This document shows positions 1-11,751 of a DNA stretch of 64,000 nucleotides, piece by piece. The DNA is taken from assembly GCA_914767715.1 (NCBI GenBank), contig OU612068.1:27590001-27654000 (forward strand), written 5' to 3'. Source of the DNA: Membranipora membranacea (lineage: Eukaryota > Bryozoa > Gymnolaemata > Cheilostomatida > Membraniporidae). The notes under the pieces are model-generated. The model saw nothing but the letters and a program-made list of their open reading frames with translations. It was not told the DNA's origin and made no database searches. The position numbers were made by a program, and so were the translations under genes. Positions within the stretch are counted from its first letter, which is position 1. Every line of letters starts with the position of its first letter.

Positions 1-81
1 TTAGTGTCAAACAAATGTCTGATGTGAGGTATCAGTTGAACATTTCTCTGTACATTCTGAATATTTATATATCTATTTCAG

Positions 82-3000
82 GCCAGCTGTAGCGCTCTCA
101 ACCTCAAGATGTGCTCACTTTGCAATCGACTTCAGTGTGGAACTCCGGTCACGAGGAAATACATGAAGCAGCTTGTCAAGAATTCAGATGAATTTGACAG
201 CATCGGTGCAAACATGAATATTGTGCTCAGCAGTTTAACACCGGGTCAGTCTCTAATTTGAATATTTGGGTGCAGATATTTTCCCTTCATAGCCTGACTA
301 CTCCGAGCAATAAATATGATCAAAAGGGTGAAATATGCTTGAAAAATCTACTAAAGCTTATTTTGGCTGTAAAAGGTTCTTAACTTTATGATGGGTCGAC
401 GGCTAGTCTTAGAGAATTCTTCATTTCTACTTTTAGTTGCCCATAAATGTTTCATTTCTTATTCATGAAGTTGTGATTACAGGAGAAATGGTTGAGAAAG
501 TTATTGTTGGTATGATTGACAAAGGAACTGTCTCCACAGACCGGATAGATGTGATGATAGACATACTAAATCAACAAATATCTGAAAGAATTGGGTAAGC
601 ATCTTTGCAATAGTGAAATCACACTGATTGCATCACAATACAATACGATATGTGCAAATTCACTGAGGGCTGAAAAAGTCTAGGAATGAGATGCTCATCA
701 ACACACAAGGGTGGCTCCATGCTGCTGAGGTCAGCTATCAGGATGTTGTACTAAAAAGGCCTCAAAGCAGGGCTAGTTGAAGGCTAGCCTGTCTTGACCA
801 GCTTTGTTGAGGGGATCCCCTCCCCCACAACAAAGGATGTCAAGACAGGCTAGTTAAGGACCTGAGTGTTGTACTGTGTTCTGCGCACCACTGTATGGTG
901 CACTCAATTAAACTTGTCTCAGATAGAACTATTTGACTATAGTGACGATGACAATCAGGTCAAAAATTATTCATTCGATTTTTTATGTACTGCTGCGACC
1001 TAATAAATTCAAATGAATGGATGTTGCATTATATTTCACACCCTCAAGATAGTTGAATTTTTGTACACCTGTTTTATATGGGCTAAAATATGCCCTCCTC
1101 CGGTTTCAAAAATCTAAAAATGAGTTATCGAATGCACGAGCTTCCGTTACACTGGCTTATATTTCTGAAGTTTTGTTTGATGACTTATGCCATTGGAAAG
1201 GTGTAAGGAACACAAAATATTATATCTCAATGCTAAAGGATCGCCCAGAATTAGGCATGTATTGAAGCACTAACCTTGATGTCAAGGTTGTAGGTTTTAT
1301 CTGATGGGTGCCATATTTCAAATAGCTGCTTCACAACTTAAGCATATTATTTTACCATACAAATCATTTTCTCTTGGGCGTATTCTACAAAGAGTACACA
1401 TTTTGAAAGTTGAGTTTATGACAGTAAAAGTACAGAGTATCTTTGTTATTAATCATTGCTATTTATCAATGTCAACATTGCCATCGTGGATCATATATCT
1501 ACCATGATGTTGCCTGCTGCATCCTGATAACTATGGCAACTCAAAAATTGACAGCACAAACTGGAAAGTTAAAACCTGTATAAAAGTATTCCGAGGTAAC
1601 GCATATGTATAGGGAGGCCCACATTTTCCCTATTACATACGTACACCAGTTTACCAAATGCTGGTTGGTGCCTGGTTATGGCGACAATAATTTCAAATAT
1701 GTGTCAAGTATGTCCCATATCCCGGACCTAGTAAACAAGTTTTTTTTTTCAAAGACAAACAGAAAATGATATTTGCATACTCAAACTAACCCCATAACAC
1801 GGTCTCAAATTTATTTCCACCATTAATCATCATCAACTCACCATTCTAAGAAAATAAAATATGAAAGCAAACATCGGATCAGTGTTTTGAATCTTGTCCA
1901 TCATAACACGTTTTCAAATTTATTTCCACCATTAGTAATTAACTCACCATTCTAAGAAAATGAAATGTGAAAGCAAACATCGGATCAGTTTTTTGAATAT
2001 TGTCTCTGCATATAGCATGAAAACAAAAATTTAATCTATAGAATTGCCTATGTGAAGGATTTTTTATAAAGCATTAAGTTGAACAGTACCTGTCATACCA
2101 TCAAGAATTATAAAGGTACCCACCCAAAGTACCCTAGTTCTGTACTCCAATTTATCGCATAGAGCAACGCTCATCTTACATTCAGATCACACACTTATGG
2201 GTAGGCAAAACTTCTAAACCTGTATTTGCAATGCTTTTGATCGTCTATCTTTGATATTATGGGAATGAAGTAATACTGATAAATGATATATACTTTTTTA
2301 TTGGCAACCAAAGCCATCTCATTGGAAATGTTTTGCACTCAGTGCCAGAAAAAAAATTGACTTTCTCCCGTGTAGCAAAGAGGTACATTGCTTGTTACTA
2401 CCATGAAAGTCATTCATGTGTTTTCTTTTTCTAGGATCTGTCAGGGAACTGGTGACGCACTGCTTCGACTTGCCAGAACAGATGGAATAGCAACTCCTGA
2501 CCAGACAAAAATCCTTACTACCATCATTACTGCATGTAACCGCAATATGATACAACTCGAAGCTGAATGTTTCCGACCAGTTTTAGAAGGTTCTTATTAG
2601 GCCTATAGTTCCACAATACTTTTTTTCGGCTTTGATGTATGGTTGCAGTTCTTAGGCTGGTTCTAGCACACACAAGCCACTGCAAAAATCATAGTAAGAC
2701 TCATTAGTTATTGGTTCCTTGGCTACTTGGGTCTAACAATCTAGCACTTTTGACTTAAATTTTTGGGAAGTTTTTGTTCATAATCTTCATATCTTTAAAA
2801 CTTTGGTCATACTATGTAGAAAGATTATTGAAGCTGACTAAGAAGTATGACTCTGTTGGAAAAGAAGAAAAGTCGCAGTCAGCGGATGAAATGTGTCAGC
2901 TGAGGATATTGTTCAGTATGCTTCATAATGTAGAGGAAATCTCGGAGAAGGAACTCAAAATACTGTTGAACACAATATGGAGGCCTTATGTGGTAAAACC

Positions 3001-6000
3001 TGACCTTATAACGCTTATAATGGAAATCCTTCACCAAAGGTCAGTTGTACTATTATTGCAGATTTTCTTACTGAACCATTTATTACACCAGGATCCCTTA
3101 TACTGGCGCTCCTACTCATGAGTTTGAATGTGTGTCATTGAATTTGCTATTTCAAAACTATAAACTACGTCATAATCTGGCCTGTGTAGTAATTGTGGTT
3201 GAGCCAGACAACCTAAGTTTTTTTTATTACGATCGAATATGGTTAATTCTCTAAATATAGGTTCTTCATAATTATCAGATTTTTGTTATTTCTCCCCTAA
3301 CTATTGATACAGGGTGATTTCTTTCACCTTTCACTTTCTTCTTGGCTAGAAGACATGAACAGATATATAGATATATTCCCTCATGAGCATCTATCTCTAT
3401 TATATGTAACCTAACTTGATATAATACTTTTGGTTGTGACAAGCGCAAACAGGACGTGTATCAGCTTGAGCTAGATTTACAGTCACAGGTCGTCGATGTA
3501 AGCCGAGATTTGATTATCTTTTCAGAACTAAAGATGGAGGATTACCATTTGAGATGTATATAAACTTTCTATGTACTCTGGTGCGTGGTAGTGGAGATCT
3601 GATGTATGGTGAAACAGAATTGGTTCATCAATGTAACATCATAGCTAAAGCTGTATTCCGCCACATGAACAGAGCCATAAACCCAGAGGTTACTGCTGAA
3701 TTTGTCGAGGCTTTCTTCATCAATAGTCTTAACAATGAATCGTTGAAGAATACCACCTGTTATTCCCTGATGATGAACTCCGGAAACTTGAACCTCAGTT
3801 TTCTGAGTAGTATGCTGAACGTCATGATGGAACTTACGAGAAAGTCATCTCCCACTGGTATGCTCTAATCAATATATAATTTTTTCACAGCATCGTAGAG
3901 TCCTTATATAGTGTAAGAGAAGATGGCAATAAAATAATGACAAAGCGTGGACTTAGGTAGAGACACGGGGGTCAGCAAATATGGGCTTTCTATACACCGT
4001 TGGAAAGCTGCCGAGCCACTGATCGTTACTAACACTTCAAAATTGTGATTGGATGACGTTGCGTCATTTTATCGGAGAAATGAGGCCGAAAATGCTGTTT
4101 TTAGCAAAGCAGATGGCTGAGCTAATTTGATTGCTAGAAATTTCAAAACAGGCTTTTATTATTCTTATAGATATATTTCATCCTAATTTTCGGTAGAAAA
4201 TAATATTTGATGAGCCCAAAGTGGCTTTTTACGTCACGTCATAATGCATGTGGTTTTTAAAATTTGATGATATAATGCAAAATTTTAAGCAACAATTTGA
4301 GACAGATCGAATAAGTAAGAGCCAATTCTTTTGCTATTTTCCACTAGAGTGCTGTTTGAATGAGATTCACATCAATTTTCAGCAGTATAACATATGTATC
4401 AAGATCAGCACAGACCATCAAAGGAGTCCTTTTTCCATAACGTCAAACATCCTGTCATAAGTACCAGCCTTGAGGCCATACAAATTTTTTTCTTTTTAAT
4501 TTTCACATACGCTTTGATTAAGCATAGTACAAACAGGAAATACCAACAGCATATGGCACTATGTATTAGTTTTCCCCGAATTGCGCACCACAGAATGCAC
4601 AAAACAGCCAATTTAAAAGGCGTTTTTGGGTGTTCTGTGGTGCGCAATTCGAGGAAAACTGATATGTAATGCCATATTCTGTTGCCATTTCCTGTTTGCA
4701 CTATGCTTAATCAAAGCGGCTTTGTATGTGAGAATTTTCAAAAAAAATTTGTCTGGTTTTAGTAATGGTCCTTTTGACAGCATGTTTGACGTTATGGAAA
4801 AATGACTCCAAATGTATCTACCTTTGATGGTTTGTGCTGATCTTGATACATTTGTTATACTGCTGAAAATTGATGTGTATGTCATTCAAACAGCACTCTA
4901 GTGGAAAATAGCAAAAAAATTGGCTCTTACTTATCCGATCTGTCTTACTTGTGCGAATTTTGCTAAAAACAGCATTTTCGGCCTCATTTCTCCGATAAAA
5001 TGACGCAACGTTATCCAATCACATTTGTTATGAGCTAGTAACGATCAGTGGCTCGGCAGCTTTCCAACGGTGTATAGAAAGTCCATATTTGCTGATGACC
5101 CCCGTGTCTCTACCTTAATAGTAGTGAGTCTATGTGATACAGTGATAAATGCATGACTCTAAAATGACTCACTTGCTACCTCTGAAACATGAGCGTACCT
5201 TTGCAAAATTGAGTCTCACATTCTGTAGTAATCCAGTTGCCTGACTCCCTGCTGTTGGTTGTCATGTGTCCTAACTTATTTACTCTTAGTTTAGAAATTG
5301 TCCTCCCATGTACAAGTTCAGAGCTAGTTTTTACTGAGTATTCATAAAGGGATTATTTCTTGTTCCCTCTGGCGCGGTGCCATGACCCGTGACTATTGTA
5401 AGTTTCCAGCCACAACAAAACAAGAGGGCACAAGACTGTTCTAGCTGATATTAGTTTGATGTTGGTTCCAAAACTTGAACTACATTCTTTGTACATGCAG
5501 AACACTAGCGACAGTAGCACTGACAAGAAAGTTCCCTTATGACATTCACTTGGTATTTTGGTAATGGTATTGAGTAATTTATCAGTGATATACATGCCCA
5601 AGTCAAGATCACAATGGTGTCAGCATGCTTGCCTATGCCCAATTTTGGAAACTGAGAATAAGAAGAAAAAAGGCAAACTTAGATATGTGAGGTTACCTGT
5701 TTTTGCGGAAAACCAAAGTTCCCAACCATTGGTGATCTCATTACGCTATTGTTCATTTGTGTTTTTGCAGAGAAAGTTTATAATGAAAGCATACTAAGAT
5801 ATGTGAAGTTACCTGTTGATAGTGACGGTAAACCGAAGCTTCCCACCATTGGAGATCTCATACAGTATTACCCATCTACAGCAGAGGATTTACTCTGTCA
5901 CTCTACTAATACATGTGAGTCATCGTTAACATTCACACAACACTGGTACACAGCACTGCTATAGGCAACACTGCTGTAGACATTAACACTATCGTAAACT

Positions 6001-6439
6001 TAAGTACGGTATAAGTTGTGGAAACTTAATACTTTTATTCAGCAGCCTCCAGTATCCAGCCAGCCTACAATAATTCATGATATAACCACAGGGTAGGGAG
6101 ATATCCTTGCTCCGTGTTGATATCAAGTCATTTTATCAACTGACCCGTCACAGTAGCAGTTAGCTCTGTATATGGGAGCTTCTGCTCCGATCATGTACAT
6201 TAGTGTGTAAATGTTCCGCTACCTTCTTTTATTTTGGGACGGCCCCCTTCTCTCCAAACACAGACAAATTGTTTTTTGTTGCAGATTTTGAGGGTTGTAT
6301 AGACTATGGAAAGCTGATTCTATGGAGCGAACTGCTACATACAGCACTGCTGAACGAGAAAGAGAAGAGGAGACAGACTTGGAGTGCTTTTTGCAAAAAT
6401 GCTATGGAGAAATACGGAGCATTAGGTGCTGAAATGTAG
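82..6439 (+). CDS. 3' part of an unrecognised spliced gene (7 exons, 426 codons plus stop)
   Basis: Exons 82-244, 483-594, 2435-2589, 2820-3039, 3526-3857, 5771-5914 and 6285-6439 each have AG acceptors and GT donors. Their phases join into one frame that is open from the first acceptor to a TAG at 6437-6439. The total of 1281 nt is divisible by three. The product is soluble-looking: mostly helical, Leu/Met/Lys/Glu-rich, no membrane segment, no signal peptide in view. Readable landmarks are a Cys-rich start (MCSLCNRLQCG), a large fifth exon (LPFEMYINFLCTLVRG), a 'YVKLPVDSDGKPKLPTIGDL' block and a basic C-terminus (NEKEKRRQTW). The 5' part lies outside the window, so the true start is unknown. 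I do not recognise the family and assign no function. Introns hold a tandem duplication (1799-2004), a hairpin (about 774-861) and a foldback element (3956-5114). Confidence 0.8.
1799..2004. repeat. tandem duplication, two units of about 108 bp
   Basis: Two adjacent copies start at 1799 and 1907 and share blocks such as CAAATTTATTTCCACCATTA and GCAAACATCGGATCAGT with scattered substitutions. The repeat is intronic in the first gene and has no coding content. Confidence 0.85.
3956..5114. mobile_element. foldback (long inverted repeat) DNA element with TTA target duplication
   Basis: The two ends are inverted copies (GGTAGAGACACGGGGGTCA at the left, its complement at the right), and the complementarity continues through nearly the whole element to a centre near 4610. 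TTA flanks both sides (3953-3955 and 5115-5117), the kind of 3-bp duplication made by PIF/Harbinger transposases. The left arm carries about 150-180 bp (around 4110-4290) with no counterpart in the right arm. No transposase frame is visible, so the element is non-autonomous. It sits in the fifth visible intron of the first gene. Confidence 0.85.
5660..5752 (+). pseudogene. decayed partial copy of the exon at 5771-5914
   Basis: The stretch 'CTTAGATATGTGAGGTTACC ... CCAACCATTGGTGATCTCAT' closely matches 'CTAAGATATGTGAAGTTACC ... CCCACCATTGGAGATCTCAT' of the real exon about 110 bp downstream. Small gaps destroy the frame. The copy lies just before the true acceptor. It is most simply an internal tandem duplication whose upstream copy has died; an alternative exon is possible but the frame argues against it. 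Confidence 0.75.
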
Positions 6440-6444
6440 GAGTT

Positions 6445-6450
6445 AATAAA
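6445..6450 (+). promoter_or_regulatory. poly(A) signal of the first gene
   Basis: AATAAA lies six bases after the TAG stop at 6437-6439. This is unusually close for an animal 3' UTR, but the sequence is canonical. AT-rich low-complexity DNA follows. Confidence 0.5.
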
Positions 6451-6499
6451 TTTTAAATGCACTTCAATACTTTCACACCAGACACAACACATGACTTAG

Positions 6500-6658
6500 T
6501 AATACTAAGCTATGCTACAAAACATTATACTATACATACAGTATTGCAATTTACTATATGATATTATATTGTATGATCTGTACTATACCATATAATATTA
6601 TGTTATTTAGTATAATACAATATTATATGTCAATTCTATACTGTATAATGTTGTATTT
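6500..6658. repeat. AT-rich low-complexity sequence ending in the LINE target site
   Basis: Runs of TATAAT/TATATT-like words with no frame or gene signal. The last bases, TTGTATTT at 6651-6658, recur at 9947-9954 on the other side of the LINE. Confidence 0.6.
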
Positions 6659-9600
6659 GACTTGACTTACTTGACTTATGATGCTGAATGTCTCGTGACA
6701 CATAGCGGCTCCCATAACAGCTTCCCAGTTGCTTTCCACTTCTCCCTATCTTTCGCTATATCTGCTGCCTCATTCAAGGTCTTCACACCAACTGTCTTCA
6801 ATCGCTTCATAACCACTCTCCTCCAAGTTTCTTTCGGTCTTCCTGTCAGTCTCTTTCCTTCCGGAGCCCAGCCGAGACTTACAGCCATGCTCGAATCCTT
6901 TCTCCTCAAAGTGTGCCCCAGATATCGCCATCTTCGACTTTCCAGAGTGTGCTCCATCTTGTGTTGCTTGGTTTTCTCAAGAAGATCCTTGTTGGTAGTC
7001 TTATGGAACCATCTCAGCTTTAGTATTCTCTTGGTATACTTTGTTTGGAAGACTTGTAGTTTCTCCATTTGAACTTTAGTGAGCTTCCAAGTTTCACATC
7101 CATAGAGTAGAACTGATATAACATTAGATTTGAAGATCTTAATCTTCAGATGATTGCTAATTGAAGAACTGTTCCAAACCTTTATTAGTCTGTAAAAGGC
7201 CACTGTAGCTTTTCTTATACGCTATGTGACATCACCATCTGGTCCTCCACCCTTGTCTACTTGGCCTCCGTGGTATGTGAACTGTTCAACATACTGTAAT
7301 TCCACTCCATCAACCTTTATGCTAGAAGATGCTGCAGTATGTACTCCAGCCTTTAGTACCTTAGTCTTTTCTTTATTTATCCTCAATCCTATGGCCTTTG
7401 CTGTTTCTGATAGCTGTTCTGTATAATCCTGCATGCCTCTCCAAGTCGTAGCGAAGAGAGCTATGCCATCAGCATAAGCCAAATAATTCAATTTAGTTGT
7501 GAAATTCCATCTCAATCCGCTCCTGTGTTGTGCACTGATCTGTTTCATGATGAAGTCTGTGGCAATTATAAAGAGGAAAGGGGATATAACACACTCTTGG
7601 CGGACTCCTGTCTTGACATCGAACCAAGCTTCTGCTCCCTGTTGCTTCACCGAACCTTTGTAGTTGTCATAAAATATGCGAATGAGACTGATCAACTTGG
7701 TAGGTATGCCGTAGTATACTAAAATCTTCCAAAGCGTGTCTCTATGTAGACTGTCAAACGCTTTACTAAAATCGATAAAATTCACATATAGGGGGAATCT
7801 CCATTCCTGACACTGTTCTAATATATTCCTGAGTGTAAATACATGGTCTGTGCAGCTTTTACCGGCTCTGAATCCTGCTTGCTCGTCATCTAAAATATTC
7901 TGTTCCTCAAATACTGTAGCGATCCTCAGATGAATTATTTTAAGAAATATTTTACTGATTACCGGAGGAAGAGTTATTCCTCTCCAATTATTTGGGTAAG
8001 CTAGATTTTCTTTCTTTGGCAACTTGATGATTAAACCTCTTCTCCAGTCGTCCGGAATATGTTCTTCTCTCCAAATTTTTCCAAAGAGAATATGTAAAAC
8101 GCTAGCAATAGTTTCTGTGTTGCATTGTAGGAACTCGGCTGGTATGTTGTCTACTCCTGGTGCTTTTCCACGCTTTAAACTCCCAATTATTTCAAAAACC
8201 TCTGAGTACATAGGCGGGTCCTCAAAGATATCTAAAGTATTCAGCGGTTCAGGTATGTGTAGATTTACAGAAGGCTCTTCTTGGTTTAATACTGCTCTGA
8301 ATTGGTCTGTCCAAATTTCCGCTATCTTCTCTTGCTCAGTTACCATAGATCCATCTTTATGCTTCAAACTTGCTACTTCTCTTCTTGCTCCACTTGATAG
8401 TTCCCTAGTGATGTCGTAAACTGCTTTCATATTGCCTTTATCGGCAGCATCTTGTGCACACTGAGCTATTGATTCGTAGTAATCTTCTTTATCAGCCTTT
8501 GCTTGTTGCTTAATTCGTTTATTAAGAAGTCTGTACTGTTGCCTAAATGTTGCTTTGATACGTTCAGATTTAGTTGACACAATCTTACAATGCAGTTCCT
8601 GTCTCGAGCCAATTAGATTCCATGTGTTCTCCGACATCCACTTTGCTGGACTCCTTCTTTTCACCTTTCCTAAAACTGATGCTGCAGTATCATCATAAGT
8701 ATCCTTAATATCTGTCCACAGTTCCTCTATCTGCTTGTCGTCTGCTTGATTCAGTAATACTTGAAATCTATTTTCAATTTCACTATTTTCAATTTCAATG
8801 GAGAACTCATCCTTAACATCACTCATCTTCAGCTTTGCTCTGTTCCATGCTGGGTTACTCCTAGTTGATACTGACTTGGCGCAGGATAGTTTGAGATTGA
8901 TGTTGGTTATTACAAGAGAATGATCTGTTGATACATCAGCCGACCTCATCACACGTACATCACTCATAGAGCTCCTCCATTTCATGTTTATAAGTACATG
9001 ATCAATTTGATTCTGATGTCCTGTAGGCGATGTCCAAATAAACTTATGTATATCTTTATGCTGAAATATTATCCCTCCGATGACCATGCCAATGGATGCA
9101 CAGAAATGTGTGAGTAGTTCACCATTTTCATTTTGAGTTCCTTTTCCATTTGTACCCATGAACTTCTCGTAGTGCTGATTATCAGTTCCCACTTTTGCAT
9201 TCAAGTCCCCAATAATGAGAATGACATCATGCTTCGGACACCTTTCACTGATTTCTTGCAGGCGGTCACAAAAACCCGTCTTGGAATCTTCCTTAGCCTC
9301 ATTTGTTGGAGCATAACAGGAGATAACAGAAAGGTTGGTGTATTTTCCTTTGAAACGTGCTGTAACTAGCCTCTCATTAATCGGCTTCCAATCTACTAGC
9401 GCTTGTCGCGCTTTCTTGGTCATAATGATGCCAGTACCTTGATAGTGTAGATTATCAGCTCTTCCAGAATATACCATTGTGTAGCCCTCTTTGAGCTTCT
9501 CTTCTCCGTGTCCTAGCCATCTAATTTCACTTACTGCAAGCACTTCTAATTTAAATCTCTTCATTTCTTTAATCACCTCTTCAACCTTTGAATCCTCTGT

Positions 9601-9946
9601 CATCGATCGCACATTCCATGCGCTGATTCTCAATCCACAACGTGGGGCCAGCAGCACTTTGTCACCGAAATTCTCAGCAGAGCCTTCCCGGGGTAGGCTT
9701 TCACTTCTGCCAGTCATAAATCCATCACGTGTTCGGCATCCTCGGTATCTGTGTCCACCCACAGCAGATTGAGTAGAAAGGGTTCTGTAGTTGTCTGGGT
9801 TTGCTGTCATGTTCATTTCGTTGTCTGTTTGTCATTAACATTTTACGAGAGCAGGTCGACATCTGAAGCTCAACCTTCCTTCTTTATCCGGGCTAAGGAC
9901 CGGCTGCGAGCTGTACTGGCTTGTCCAACCCCCAGGCGAAGTTAAT
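6659..9946 (-). mobile_element. APE-type non-LTR retrotransposon (LINE), nearly full length, inactive
   Basis: The element reads on the minus strand from a GC-rich 5' leader (about 9817-9946) through one long ORF with an N-terminal endonuclease and a reverse transcriptase. It ends in a short (AAGTC)n-like tail rather than poly(A). The 8-bp word TTGTATTT flanks both sides (6651-6658, 9947-9954) and is a candidate target-site duplication. The domain order and the C-terminal GRPKETWRRVV motif fit animal LINEs often mis-annotated as 'craniofacial development protein 2-like'. I cannot assign the clade. Confidence 0.93.
6676..9816 (-). pseudogene. LINE ORF: endonuclease-reverse transcriptase, broken by one TAG
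   Basis: The frame is open from the ATG at 9816 to a TAG at 7222-7224, and resumes in the same frame to a stop at 6676-6678. One nonsense codon therefore splits a protein of about 1046 codons. Residues about 60-320 are an EEP/APE endonuclease (NVRSM, EIRW, GDLNAKVG, IDHVLI, TDHSLV). The reverse transcriptase follows from about residue 570 (NNWRGITL, AGFRAGKSCTDH, FIDFSKAFDSL). The RT active-site box reads YADG instead of YADD, losing a catalytic aspartate, and the usual RQGxxxSP motif reads RQECVISP. Three independent lesions in an otherwise intact frame suggest a fairly recent copy that can no longer move itself. Confidence 0.93.
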
Positions 9947-9954
9947 TTGTATTT

Positions 9955-11751
9955 TATTATACTTATAATATTTAACTTTATAATATCATTTGTCTAGAAT
10001 ACAAGACTCTGTTCATACTCCGCCTCAAATATCAGCTAATTTATCCCCTCCTGCGTCTTGTGGGTGGATGTATGGCTGTTTTGATCACAATTAAACCATA
10101 ATAATGCTAATTTTGAATTTAGCAGTCTCGAATCTATTAAATTAAAAAAAACAGTACATGATGCCAATTTGCCATGGCATTTGGCCTGATTTCCATTGTG
10201 GATTTCTGTGAATAGAATAGAATTCATAGAAAAACCTTTAAATAAAATCTGTGATGCATATTTTGCTCCTCAAATCTATTAAAATTAATAAATAATAAAG
10301 ATCTGAAGTTAATCTTAATTAGATCTGAAGTCTTCCAGGAAATGTTAATGTTACCTGGAAGACTTCAGACCTAATTAAGATTAAATCTACTCCTTTTGAC
10401 AACTCACACATTTGCACTATGAGAATGGTTTGGCACGCTTGACTAACTATATATCATGATAGCACAGTAAATTTGGATAGCTCTGAAAAGCTTAGGTGTA
10501 AATCTTGGGCTACAACAATATATCATAAAAAAACATAATCGAAACAATTGAGCTAAGCAAATCTCAACAAGGCATGAGTGATGGCAGAAATTCAAAAGTA
10601 TTTTCAAAATATGCCTGGCACCATGAACTTAACACCCTGGTGAACTTGCATGCCATCAATTAGGGAAAATGCGAACCTTCCGATTCGGCTGAGTAACATT
10701 TTCTATGCTGTTGTACTTAAATAACACAGAAATGTTTGTAGGTTTGAGGTTTTGTATGTTTGCGCAGTCATTTCTTCTGTATTTTAAGAGTTTTTTTCAC
10801 ACACAATTAAAACGTTCCAAATGATGAATCGTTGAACACTTAAACCAGTCATGTCACCACAATTGGAAATTCGCAGATGAAAAAATGGCAAAGGGCTATT
10901 TTTGTCACCAAACAAGCAGTCAAACGACATTTTAATTTGACCAATACATCCCCTTATCGATCTGACACTCAATTGGGCTCCTCAAGATCTGGTCAGTTAG
11001 AAGCGTACACAGTTCTAATTCTTCCTGTTAAAATGTAGGCCTTCACAATTCACCTAGTTTAGTGGCGGGATGCTGGTAGAGGCATTTCATTATCAACCAC
11101 TTGGTCTCTTTAAATCTGCTTCATCATCTTCTTGAAAAATACGTTCTATTTTTGGTGAACATCATTTGGATTGTGATATTTATTTCAGAACAAAAACTTT
11201 ATTGTTGAAGCCAAACAATATTTAGTTGCAGGTGTTGTTATTATTCTGATTTTTATAAATAAGTGACCAAGCGGTCAATTTATGATGAAGACCTCATTAA
11301 TCAAAAAAAAACTAATCAAATCGTGGTCAGTTCCAATGTTTATCAAATCTATAATAATCCACAATGTTAACATCCTGTAACAAGCCTTGCGTGTCATTGG
11401 ATATGTGTGTCAAAATGTACGACACTTAACATTGACAGGAGGTTAGTCTGAGCCCCCAAGACTTTTGCCTCTCGTCCGACGCCCCCCCCCCCCCCCCCCC
11501 GGCGAGAGAACAGGAGGTGTAATTATATATACGTCATTGTTACCTCGTATTTTACTGTCATCGTATCATACATAAAACTCTAATCTCTTCAGAGAAACCC
11601 ATTCAGGTTTTGGCTACCAAATCGCCACCTAAGAAATTTATCACAAGCATTTCAACATAAATTACTGTATCAAGACAAGCTGTGATCTAGCGTATCTGCA
11701 CACCGCTGCGTTTTGTCTATCTAACTGCAAACTAGCTAGCAAAGGCGCACT
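9955..11751. other. intergenic region between the LINE and the SLC5A gene
   Basis: No coding exon is seen. It holds a strong hairpin (10309-10384), a dispersed GC-rich motif (11443-11470) and a run of about 20 C residues near 11480-11500. The SLC5A promoter and 5' UTR should lie in its last part, but I see no convincing TATA box or initiator. Confidence 0.6.
10309..10384. repeat. near-perfect hairpin, about 31-bp stem and 14-nt loop
   Basis: The left arm ends in GAAGTCTTCCAGG and the right arm begins CCTGGAAGACTTC. The pairing extends outward through TTAATCTTAATTAG with one mismatch. No frame is present. It may be a small MITE remnant. Confidence 0.8.

Noticed and set aside
1053-1507. Two short plus-strand ORFs in the first gene
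   Set aside because: They lie in an intron and lack splice sites of matching phase or any recognisable content.
4248-5018. Short ORFs within 3956-5114
   Set aside because: Mirror-image frames from the two arms of the foldback element; no transposase motifs.
7226-9945. Plus-strand ORFs across the LINE
   Set aside because: Antisense shadows of the endonuclease-RT frame.
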